From positions 17,918,001-17,982,000 of the forward strand of contig JAUJPP010000012.1 in assembly GCA_030562195.1 (NCBI GenBank): a DNA stretch of 64,000 bases, in the 5' to 3' direction. Origin of the DNA: Nipponacmea schrenckii. Lineage: Eukaryota; Mollusca; Gastropoda; Lottiidae. How positions within the stretch are numbered: position 1 is the stretch's first letter; the number at the start of each line of letters is the position of its first letter. Under the pieces are notes generated by a model. The model did not search any database. It saw only the letters and a list, made by a program, of their open reading frames with translations, and was not told the DNA's origin. Below are positions 32,390-45,200 of the stretch, one piece after another. The position numbers and the translations under genes are program-made.

Positions 32390-32565
32390 GTAAGACATAA
32401 AGAATTTTTCTATGTGATACACCCTCATTTAATTCGCTACCAAGCGAGGATTTATTTCTAGTCAAACCTAATTGCTGATTCATCTGAAAAAGAGACCTTT
32501 GTGTTTTGTCCCCATTGCAAAGAGATATTTTATTCCAAACCTTTAGGCCGTGTTCAGAAATTCAA

Positions 32566-33065
32566 GATATAATCTTAGATCATGATATAGGTGTTCAATC
32601 TTATAATCTTAGATCATGATATAGGTGTTCAATCTTATAATCTTAGATCATGATATAGGTGTTCAATCTTATAATCTTAGATCATGATATAGGTGTTCAA
32701 TCTTAGATCATGATATAGGTGTTCAATCTTATAATCTTAGATCGTTGATATAGGTGTTAAATGTAACAATCTTAGATAATGATCGGGATGTTTTGATTGT
32801 CAATCTTATCATATTAGATCATGATCAATATGTTCAGATAATAATCTTAGATCATGATTTGGATATTTAGATTATAATCTTAGATCATGATCAAGATGTT
32901 CAGATGATAAGCTCAGATTATTATACATGTATACATGTAGGTATTCATTCTTATAATCTCAGATTATGATATAGGAGTTTTGGTTGTCAATATTATCATC
33001 TTAGATCATGATCAAGATGTTTAGATATAAATCTTAGATCACGATACAAGAGTTCAGATCGTTAT
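32566..33065. repeat. ~34-bp tandem repeat
   Basis: Regular units TTATAATCTTAGATCATGAT ATAGGTGTTCAATC (34 bp) run to about 32,760, then become diverged copies (AATCTTAGATCATGAT core, 'GATGTTCAGAT' variants) to about 33,065. Confidence 0.85.
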
Positions 33066-33069
33066 CTTA

Positions 33070-35934
33070 GATTATGAGCCACATTTAAACTTTTCATATT
33101 TAGAAACTTGGATCAGGCTATATGCGAGTATTAAATCTAGTAATGTAATGTTAATGTTCAGAACTCAAGGTTCGAGGTTTAATGACTACAATCTAGAATC
33201 ATGATGCAGTTTTTGAGGTTCATATTCTAATATTTTAACATGTCTAGATGATATTCATGGTCTTATAGTTCATTCCAGAATTATAACCTAGGTTCAGGAT
33301 TTCATTATCTATTTGTTGAGAATCGTGATATAGATTTTATAATTCATTATCAAAACATTCAGATTAAATGATTTACGTAAGGCAGTCAATGAAAGAATCA
33401 AGACAAGCAAATCTGTGTTGATTGATTTACGACCAGGCAATAAAAAGGGTTTAGTGTTTTGAATATTGATTTATTGTGTATGATTTGATATATATATAAC
33501 TGACTATGATTGCGATAACCGGTGAGGAGACAGTGTCACTCGTGTAGGCTACCCCTTTCGGCTATTCTTGTTAGTTTGTGTTGACCCCTAGTTTTGTCTA
33601 GACGGCGTATAATGATCGTTGTTTACGTAACGCGACGTCGACGTAATACTCTAATGACTGAAACATAAATGACAACATACACCAATGATTGTTCTTCAGA
33701 AGAGATTAGGCCCTATGTTTTTCTGGTGGAGGTATTGCTTCTTACTTTGCTTACAATAAGTCCAATAATGACATGGTCCTGTCTAACATACAGCCCATGG
33801 ATACCATACAATGATTTGAGAAAAGAAAAAATACAAGTTAATGCGTATGAGATTTATGTTTCTGTGATCAAGTACACGACCGCAAAGAAAATGATGTACA
33901 GGGTATTATTTGAATAATTTATACCTAATACCATAAATATACATCAAACAACTAAGAACACCAACATAGATACACCACTCAAACTCTAAAACCATTAAGC
34001 GATATATTTTTCACCCAACAATTAAACAAAATTTGTTTTTATTTTCGAGTATCGAAAACATAACCATACGGATAAAATATATACTAACATACACTACAAA
34101 GCAAAATATATTCTGAAGAAGTGTGTTACACCATAAGAATTACATCACTTGTGTTTTAGTCATATGTGCTCTCTTTTAATTTTCGTTCTAATCTTATAAT
34201 TATACTAACATAATATATACCAATAACACATTTATATGCCATTCAATGACGAGCTTTGAATATTATTTTAGATTTAAAGATATTGTGTGGGCAATAGTTC
34301 CTTTTTTAATAGTGCTTCAAAGCATAAGTGACGAGGCGTTTTAAATATTTGTATCTTGTAAATATACATATACAACATAGTAACATCGCGGCAAATAGAA
34401 AGTTTTTTTAACCTGCTATAAGTGACATTTATCACTTCAGCCCGTGACGGTTATTAGACAAATTGTACAAAGGTGACAACAACAATGATAAATTGACTCG
34501 AGGTTTGAAATGGAAGCAATAAATACACAGAAAGATGAACACGATTTTCTTTATCTTAAAGTTTGATAGTCCGGGAATTTCAAGATACACATTTGGCAAA
34601 AACATTGTAATCTGTCAAAACACAACATAAAGCAATGATCAATAAAAAAATTGAATATAAATTGAAAAGAAAAGTATGTGTGAAAACTTATAACTTATTA
34701 AAGCTCCATCGTCTAGAGATACTGTGCATGGATGTAAGCGAGGGCTTTCATGGTCCTAAATATTTCCTTTACCAGGGATACCACAGTTCAGGAAAATACG
34801 GTACAGTAATGATATTACAGAATGGATGATTCAAAAGTTATTGTCGAAGAAAGACAATTAAAGTTGACCTAGTTTTTTTTTGTTTCAGTAGAAGTGTACA
34901 TCTCAATCAAAGTAGTGTCATTGAATACTGTTTATATTTGAGGCTCAGAAAATGAAATATTAGATCAGAGACTGAGTAAAAGGCCTGATTTTACATTCCT
35001 TTTATTTTTGTACAGCGTACTCGAGTTATCTCACATCTGATTATTCCTACTTTCTGACTATTCTGACATATCTTTCCGGCCCCGATTGCTTTCGTTTTTT
35101 GTACCTGTATATCGACATTCTGTATATTCCGAACACTAACCAGTGGTCCCGATACTAAAAAAACAAATATTTTTATCTGTTGTTATCACTGTAATTCCCT
35201 CCTTTTTACTAAGCAATATTTATTTATATCTGTATATTATATATATACAAGTTTGTTGCGTATCGACTTAAAATACAAAACTTGACGTGCATCATTTTAT
35301 TTTTCATTCATAATCTCAGATCAATTTAAAGTGTGACATGTATCAAATTAATTCAATATGTTTTTTTCAAATTGACTTTTTAAATTGACATGCATCATTT
35401 TATTTATATTTTTCTGATACTATTAATCGAGATATATTTCTCACAAATATACGTTTTAATCACAATTTCAGTCTTCATATTTTTCTGATGCTATTACTAT
35501 TATAAAAAATGCTTTACTTAAATTGACGTATCGTACCAAAACCTTACATGTATCATATCATCACTGTTCTTCTGTAGGATTGGGCTAATGACATGCATCT
35601 TTTAATTCTCCCAGCTTTGTTCAAATTCAATAAACTATGTTTTAATCAATTAATTGCATTGTTTTATATTTGATTGAAAGTTAACATGCATCATAGTTTC
35701 AAAAAATGGTCACGAAAATCTGACATGAATCCATTTTATTCTTGGTCATTAGGCATGAATTCGTTCTCCGCGATTAATACATATAATCTGTGTTTTGCTA
35801 AAAAAAAATATTACACATTTTTAATATCATGAAACTTTGATGTGCATCATAGTTAACCTGTTTTACCTTATGGAAATGTGGCATGCATCCTTTTTATACT
35901 TATTATATTAACCATTGATCTTAACTATATTTCA
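33070..35934. other. AT-rich region before the first coding exon, no gene seen
   Basis: No coding signal beyond chance open frames (33,669-33,917; 34,635-34,829). From about 35,280 to 35,900 a loose repeat with 'TTGACATGCATCATTTTATT' recurs about eight times at 50-110-bp spacing and ends near the acceptor at 35,935. Confidence 0.5.
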
Positions 35935-35936
35935 GA

Positions 35937-36219
35937 ATGAGAGAATGGACAGTATGTGTACTGTTACTCATATTACTTTCAATACCACAATCCGAAACTT
36001 TAGGAAATGGTCGTGTACCAGCCTATGATCCACTCTGTAATATCGGATTCGCACCAGAAAGGTTTATGCCTGTGTTCTGGGATTGTTCTGGATTTATTAA
36101 CTGCGATCCAACACCACTAGGAAGGTACGAAGCTATATGGGAAAATTGTCCACCTCAGTTGGTCTTCAGTTCCCGAGGTAGAAACTGTGTAACATCTTCC
36201 TACTGTCCTGATGGCAAAG
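35937..36219 (+). CDS. Chitin-binding gene exon 1: signal peptide and first Cys module
   Basis: ATG at 35,937 is two bases after the acceptor TATATTTCAG. MREWTVCVLLLILLSIPQSE is a classic signal peptide, probably cut near SETLG. The rest has six cysteines (LCNIG, DCSGF, NCDP, NCPP, NCVT, YCPD) with FWDCSGFINC and ENCPPQLVFSS spacing like CBM14. The donor GCAAAG|GTGAGA leaves phase 1. It does not fall clearly into type A or B. Confidence 0.9.
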
Positions 36220-39200
36220 GTGAGATATTTTGACATCTTTCAAAAACGCTATCGTTTTGCCGGGACCAATATTGTCGGAGTCTCAGTTTATAGTCCTGTC
36301 CGAACGATTAGAAACTAGTAGTACCGTGCAGCACATTTTATGTGGAGATGTGAAAGCTTTTTAACTGAATGGAAGTCATCTTTTTTCTGCTCCTGATCAA
36401 GCCAATGAAAAAGATTCCTCGATAGATGGAACTTCATTTCAACTTTTAGTAGTAGTGAACTATCATATAATTTATAATGTACAATGAAATGAAAATGAAA
36501 TATGTGTTTAGAAAGTGGGATTAAGCATATTTAAATATTATCTATAGTAGATTGAATTAACCTTTCCTATTTGTTAATCTTTTCCAAGTGTTAATATTTT
36601 CTTATTGTTAACTTTGCAGCGGCGTCAGTATCGTTCTGCCAGAGTGGCAGTACACCAAACCTAGCCTTTAAACATCCAGATAGCTGTGCCATGTATTATC
36701 AGTGTAATACCACTAAACCCAATTCGAATCTACGTGTGTATGAGAATGAGTGCGATCTAGGAATGTTATTTGATGAAAAAGATGGGAAATGTAAAGATAA
36801 ACGTTTAGTAGATTGTGGTGATCGACCTCTACCGCAAGGAACATGTAAGCATTTTTCATTTCATTTCAATTTTATTGACAACTGGCTGCTGGAGGGCTGG
36901 AGGGTGACATGATATTGATCACGGTCAAGGAACTTCCTGAAGTAGCAATTAGTAATTGGGGGATAAATAACTGGACACAATTTTATGCATATAGACAGGA
37001 GTATCCTCGTTGAAACGTTATTTGATAAAGTAATTGTTTTCAATAAAAATTGTGTGATATTGTTGAATATTATTGTGGAATTGTTGAATATTATTTAGTG
37101 GAGAGCAACACTCTAATCTATAGGGCGTCAACTGGTAGTTTTCATGTGTTTTAACTGTGCCATAAATGTTAAAATTGTACTGTAAATATATCTCACGTTG
37201 TTTAGTCAACAACAAAAAACCAACATAATAATTCATTATTTATCACAATGGTGATGGACATATCGAATTTGCACAAGTGACATGCAAGGATGTATATAGC
37301 ATTTATAATACATGTATCAAATGTAACAAATAGATTGAACAAACCAATTGTCAATTTTTGTTTTAAAAAATGAAATTACAATTGAGAATTCCAAAAATTT
37401 TCATAAGCTTGTCGTTAAAGGGTCTTAACAAATGTTTAAGTTACATTTTTAAAAAAAAAAACAAAAAAATTACAAGAAACATCAAAATATATTTGAAACT
37501 TGCTTAGACTGGTCATAGTCCAATGTACTTTTGACTGTTTTGGTCAACTATTAATATGGTTTGCTATTTTCATTAAGACATTACGTTATTATTTTTTTTT
37601 GGTATAAAATCAGCCATGTCTTTCGTTATCTGCTGTAATTGCAACAAATATTATTATTGTTATCGTCTATTATTGCAGTAAATATTGTTATTTTTATCTT
37701 CTATTAATGCAGTAAAAGTTATTATAATCTCAGTAACGGTTGTTATCTTCTGTTAGTAGTAAATATTATTTTTATCTTCTGTTATGGTAGCATATGTCAT
37801 TGTTTTTATCATGATACATAAACGTAATGCTGGTATTTTTATTTATTAGGTGGTTATAGGAAGCTATGTAAATTACCAAGTTGTCGTGGACTACCAAACG
37901 GCTATTATCCTCTAGAAGACGCACCGTTTACTGCTGAATATTTTGAGTGTATCAGTGAGGAATTTATAGCTGTCAGAAGATGTACTGAAGCGTCTGAAAT
38001 TTTTGATCCTTCAAAAAGAAAATGTACAAGAGGCGTGCTTCCAGGTAAGTCTTTAACAATTTCAGAAATCTTTATAAGCAATGCTAGGATCTAGTGCTTA
38101 CCTTACTATTTCACAAGCAGTACGTCCAAACCAAAATATAATGTAGATCCGTTTCCACTATGTTTAGCAACGGTAGTTATTTCGCAACACGTTCCTATAT
38201 ATCTAGTTGCGTTTTGGGCCTTTCCGCTCATTTATAAACAGTCGATATGGTAGTCAGAATTTAGAAATTTCAAAATTCCCGCCATATTGACGGGTAATTT
38301 CAGACAGGGGTAATTTTAGACAGCGTGATAATTTCAGACAGAGGGTTTTTTGATACAGAAGGTTATTTCAGACAGAATTTAAATTCAGACGGGTAATTCA
38401 GACAAAGGGTAATTTGTGACAATGTAATTTTCGTCAGAGACAATATCAGACAGTCTGGTAATTTCATACAGAAGGTAATTTCAGATAGAAGGGCAATTTC
38501 AGACAAAGCTTAATTTCAGACAGCCTGGTAATTTCAGACAGAAGGTAATTTCAGGTAGAGGATAATATTAGACAGCCTGGTAATTTCATATAGAAGGTAA
38601 TTTCAAACAGAAGGTAATTTCAGATAGTGGGTAATTTCAGACAAACGGTAATTGCCATGGTCACATATGAACCTTCAGTATTTGGAAAATATAACCAAAT
38701 TGCAATCAGACTTACAAATATAGAAAACTATGAGACACTTTATGACATTTTGTCTTATTCCACATATAGAGAACTAAAAGTAAAATTAACAAAAACAAAC
38801 AAGCTACAAATATCACATTGTGTTAGCTCTTTATGTGTCGTTTTAATGATTGCCATATACTTCTCACTTCTTCGCGAAATTTCCTATTATAACATCCATA
38901 TAGAATAGGATTACAAACGCTGCCGAGGAAATATGAGCGAATAATTATGCCAATGATACTCTCTGAAACGGGCACTAACTTGAGCGGAAGATTTGTCTCA
39001 ATATAAATCATCAACGACAAATGAGGAACATAACTCAGAAAAAATATAAGAGCCATAATAACCAACATTTTTACGGGATCAAGTTTGTTAGATCCCACAA
39101 TTAAGCTGTTCTTTTTGCCCACTTTTTTCTGTTGGTGATTTGAGTTAGATTCCTTAAAATTTGTGTCACTATTATGGTTGGCAGATTTTAAATCAGGCGC

Positions 39201-42200
39201 TCGAATGAAGTTTTGATCCTGACGAAATTCAACAAAACTTAATTGCTTTAGATTTTGCACTTCGACACTGATAGGCGATGAACCATTATTTTGGCCATCT
39301 GAGTATTGATGATAAATCGGATTTTCGTGTCCATGTTGATCCAATGCATTTGATTGATTTGGGACATTTGATGACGGTCTTCGAAATGATGCATACCACT
39401 TTATTGATTGCTTGATTGGTAATGGTATTATTCTTAATTGATGGGATGGAAAAGAGTTTGATCTCATGACACATGATTGTTTTTTAGACATCTTATTAGA
39501 TTCGATAATGCTTAAATGATTTGTTGGAATCGCATTTGATTCGTCATACCTTGAATGATTCTTTGGAATCGAATTTGATTCGTCATAGCTTGAATGATTA
39601 GTTGGAGTCGCATTTGATTCGTCATAGCTTGAATGATTAGTTGGAGTCGCATTTGAATCGTCATAGCCTAATTGAATAGGCGAAATCGCATATGATTCGT
39701 AACAGCCTAATTGATTAGGTGCAATCGTATTTGATTCATCATAGCTTGATAGATTAGGTGCAATCGTATTTGATTCTTCATAGCTTGATTGATTAGGTGC
39801 AATCGTATTTGATTCGTCATAGCTTGAATGATTAGGTGCAATCGTATTTGATTCGTCATAGTTTGATCTATCAGTTTTTTTCCTATTTGATTCCAAGTTG
39901 TTTGAAAGAGATGATTCATTAGTCAAAGAAAAACTATATCTATGGTATTTTGATTTCTCGAGAGTATTAAACTCCCTAAGCTGATTGACATCATTTAAAT
40001 TCTGCGACCCTGCATTTGATTTTATTAGGTTTAAATCTTGATTGATGACATTTGTTTGGATTTCATTCGATATTAACGTTCTATCCAAAGATTTTGTCCC
40101 ATGTTTACAAATGCTAAATATAGTGTTATTTGATGTACTCTCGGTCACCTTTCTGCTGGTTGTCTCGAAATTCTTTTCACTGCTTGTAGAACTGGTTGGT
40201 TCTCTTGCTGTTGAATGATACGCTATTCCATATTTCTTGCGTTTAGACAGTCGTGACCCTGTTATACAATATAGCACAGAAATGGGAAAAAATGTACCAA
40301 GGAAGAGTAGGAACTGGAAGATACTATATATCAGAGGGTAGTCAGTGTTCGCATATTCCGGACTACTGGCACAATTGGTCACATAAGAACTATTATCATC
40401 CATACGTGTGTGGACATTGGTCAAAATAACAGCGGACGGCCACGAAACCAAACAAGACGTTACGAAGAACACTACAGTCAAGCAACGGGCAGTTTTGTTA
40501 CTAATGGTTTGCTTAAAGGGTCTACAGACAGCATTGAATCTGAGAGCTGCTATTGCGACTAAACCTTGTCCTGTAGATATTGCAGTCACTGTACCCAATG
40601 TCACCACAAACTTGCAACCACCGAACTCATTATGAAGTGTCATATTGGCGATTTCTAATGGCATATCCAAAGCACAGAACATGAAATCCATTACTGCTAA
40701 AAATATGATGAAAATGTTAAACGGCGACGCTTTGAATCTATATGCATAAATATATAGGACCAGGGAATTTCCAATCAAACCAATGGTTAAGAGAATTCCA
40801 ATAAAGCACGCTGTTGCGATGTTGATAAATCTTTCTCCCTCACTTTTGGTACCGTTCAAAGAGTCATTCATTCTTATTGAGTACTATTTTATTGTCTCAT
40901 TCAGAACACGATTTCAGAAACTGATTTTTCAAATCGGCATTAGTTTGAAGTAGGTAGCACCTGTTTGATACTGATGACTTGGTCCACCATTCACTTTGCT
41001 GGTTCACTTTGATTGACATATCGGGTATGATTCTTCTTAAGACGATGATGGCTAATGATCAGTGTCATTGATAAGCATTCTGGACCATTTATGATGACTT
41101 TGTACTATTTCATATCCCATGTTCTGAAATTATAAAGACACCGCTAAAATTGAATATATTTGGCAAGTCAATAATTCCCGAAATTAAAAGTATCATCTAC
41201 TACCCGAATTTAGACAACTGTAGGTTTGACGTTTATGGTAATTTTGAGCCCTTTTCACGAGATCCCCCTCCCGTTTTCCTCCCCCTTCTACTCCCAACCT
41301 ACACCAGCTCTGGTGTTCATGTTCGATTAGTTTTAAAAAAACAAGTTTCAATTTATTGTCCCATCTGGGCGATACAAAAGGTACTGAAAATGATATCCTA
41401 TCCAATCTGCATCACCATCAAAAAGGAAAAAATCTGAAGTTAGATCCAAGATAGTGCTCTGCCCACACTATGGTGAATATTATGTCCTATGGGTCTTGCT
41501 GTATTTAATGTATCAATCCAATGGGATTCCCTTGATTGCCGGAATTTGGTAGTTTCATCTTCGGGCAAGTCGATTTCTATGCACTCAGTTGGGGTTAGGG
41601 TGAGATCGGCAGGTGAATGGTCGTCAAGATTCGCAGTGATACTTAAAAATTACGAGTTCTGATATAAAGGGACATGTTTGGCATCTGGTTGACATACACG
41701 GGGCACTCCTTAAGCCTTCGGCATAAAGTCTATTTTTAGGTGCCATTTATGCTAGAATATTTTATGTTTAGTAAAAATCGTTTGGAGTACCCACGTTCTT
41801 TCAGTTATGAGAAAAAAATCGTACAGGCTTGGTTGAAATCAGAAGACCTTGTGTGATTCGGTGAATTCGTAAAACTTGTGACCTAATTATTCCAGGAAAA
41901 GCATGTTTTGGATTAAATGAGCTCTTATGCAAAAGTTGATGAGTTTCGGTTTCTTTGAAATATACTTTACTATCTAATTTATTAGTCTCTGCTATGGAAT
42001 CTCCTTTAAAGACAGTGGTATCGAGAAAATCTATACTTTTGTGTCCAACATTGGCCGTTAGTTTGATGTACGTAAGGTGGTTATTGAGGATTTCCAAGAA
42101 TCGCCAAAACTGTTCTGTAGAGAAAGTCCAGACCATAAAGCGTCCATAAAAAAGTGGGTCAAATAGACAAAGGGGTAATACCTCACGTCCCCACTCTGCC

Positions 42201-45200
42201 ATGAAAAGGTTTGCGTATGAAGGGCGAATCCTTTTACCTGAGGTTTGTAGATATTTTTTACCATTACTGTTTGGATCTGGGTTTCTATTGAAAGCTTTGC
42301 GAACTGCCATTGGGCCAGTAGTGTTATCGATATTGGTGTACATGGAAGATCCATCAATAGAATTAAAATAACATTTGAAAGAACTTGGAGTTTTTTTTTA
42401 TTTTATTGACAAAGTCAGTTGTGTCCTTAAGGTAGGCTCGATGTTGACATGATAGTGGTAGTAAGAAATGATCAATGTATTCTGACACTGCATACGACAG
42501 GGATTCTATTAGGCATAAACCAATCCTTGGTAGGATTCTTATGATTCTTAGGCAAAGTGTACAAGTGACATATTGTTTCTGTTTTAAATGACTTGTTTTA
42601 ACTAAATCGGCAAGAATGTTGTTTATCATATTAGCAGTCTCTTTAAAAAATTTGTTCCGGTAAAATGGCATAGTGTTTAGGATCTTTCTCGTGATATCTA
42701 CGGTTTCGAAATATTTCAGATCAAAACAGAAGAAAACAGATCCAGACCCTTTATCCCATTTTCTCAATAAAATATTTGTTCCACCCTAGGCCTGTTCATC
42801 TGGGAGAATCAATCCCTCCCTTACCCGAAAACAAATATTCTCATTGACTAGGTATGTAGTCTGGAAGAGGCTAGAACAGTAAATACATTAATCATTAAAA
42901 AAAAAACTGGATCTCAAGATCTACCAAGAATACCAACTATTACCTAATTTGCGATATCAGAACCCACTGGAAGCGAACGTTATCATCTACCAATTAATTT
43001 TTTCTCATTTAACCATTGATCCTGAAGGTCGATATGCAGAAGTCAACATGACACACGGCAATACCCAAAGGGAAGAAATTTAGTCCCAAATAGCGTAAGC
43101 TTTATTCGGTATCCCTATCGAGAAAAATTGAGCACAAATGATGATTCTCATTTTACTTTAACATTGATGAACCTTTAATAAAAATGAGATTATAACTGGT
43201 TCAAATCAGCAGTACCAATGTCTAAGTTAATATTTATTTTAGTATTAGATTGTAATTACATGTTGACTAGTTTAAGTTCATCCATTGAATTAGTTTGATT
43301 ATTTAAATAGTAGTCTGTTCGTTTCCTTTTATTTCCGACACCCTTTAATTCCGAATTTACCATAGCTTACTGTAGACATGGGCAAAACAAGACGTGTTGT
43401 TGGCACAAGACATTTTACTATGGAACTGAAGTCCCAGAGATTCAATAGTACCCGAGGAGTTCGATTGTTGGAAGCCAATAATTGCCAAGGGTCCACAAGG
43501 TATACAACATCTTAGAATGATCAAACCAATTGGAATTTTCAAACTTGACCGAAATGAGTCTTTACTAATTAGTGGATTTACTAATATTCTAAAAGTGCAA
43601 AAAATGTCATTTAGTCAATAGATACCCTTTCTCTTTAAAATAGCAAATCGTTATTGTCCAGACTATCTCCAGAATATGCTTCATTATAAAAACACTCCTT
43701 ACAATTGATTAATCAGCAATTCCATATTCCTAAACCTCTTAAATCTATATATAAAAATAGTTTGAATTACAAAGGCCCCTTTTTATGGAACTCTCTACCC
43801 CGATCCTTGAAAAAAATCAATGTTTTGGCCAATTTCAAAGAACAGCATATTACCTTCATAAAAATCTAGAACATAATCCAAGGAAATGATAAATGTCTAT
43901 AACTGTTCATATTATTATTATTAAGCTAAGTTATAATCTATAAAACTATGTAATTAACATGCTTAAAAACTTTTTTAAGGGTTAAATGATGTTACATAGA
44001 TATTCTATTCTTTAGTCATGAAACCTTATAAGTCAAACTGAAGAATATAATATACTCGCTTATTGACCAAGTTTAGGACTTTTAATGTGGTTTCCATTTC
44101 AGGAGATAGTATTCCTCAAAAGTTTACTTACAAAATTAGAAAAGAAGAAAACACGATATTACGGACTTAATAATCTCCTATATATAAGCAATTACTTATT
44201 TACTTTAAGCCAATGCATTTTGTCAAAGGATATATATTTATATATTTAATATATATTCCAAAACAAAGAGACTTTAGCAATTTTTAAGGGCGTTAAAGAA
44301 ATTCGGGTATTATATATCCGTGTTTCTATTTTGTTATATGTAAGAGTCATAAAATAAATTTGCTATAAGGAAATTTTATAAAACTAAAAATCCTAGATGA
44401 CTCAGATGAATTAAAAGATTATTATCATATGTAATATATACGATCACGATTTCGTTCTGCATTAATTCACATTCTGCATAGGCTCAAGTGTGCAGTTTAA
44501 AGAAATTGAAAAAATGTTTTTCTTTGCACATACATAGGCCATCTAAAGCCTCTATTTGTATTATACATATTTTTTGATTGGTTTCTGTTTAAAAATATTC
44601 CAGAACCATGTGACTCAATAATTATTATTTGCTACAGTGACGTCATAATTTTCAAAATATAACATGAATCAGGTCTGTCAGTTTAATGAAAAGTCTAAGT
44701 CATTACATCGACAAAACCCTTTAACCATTTTACAAGATCCTGAGCCGAAAACTTGTTACCGTATAACATTGACCTAATTGTCAATGACCAATAGTATTGT
44801 GATGTCCATAAAATTAAGCCACCGAGCACAAAAATCGCATGAAATCTAAAATAAACAGGCCTTTCTATCACTTTTTCTGCGAAATATTGTTAAAATAATT
44901 ATTGACCCATTTTTTCTTTAAAATACATTTTGAATATCTGATAATGTTGAAATATTAAGTACTGGTTTTGGTTTCATAATTTGTATGAGTTTTGAGTTTT
45001 CAGTGAGCGACAATTTATTTTGAAGCTATATACATAATATTCATACGTCCTTCTATTCTGCACCTTATGGGCTAATGAAAACGGGCAACGCCATCCGGTG
45101 TGCAAAGAGGGAAATATTGCCAGGACAGCGGCATTAGACTACTCCAACTGTTGAGGGATCTTTAACGTGCATAGCCTGTTGAACCTTGGTTTATCCCTCC

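Noticed and set aside
33669..33917. 82-codon frame with a hydrophobic stretch
   Set aside because: No splice context, no family resemblance and AT-driven composition; probably chance.
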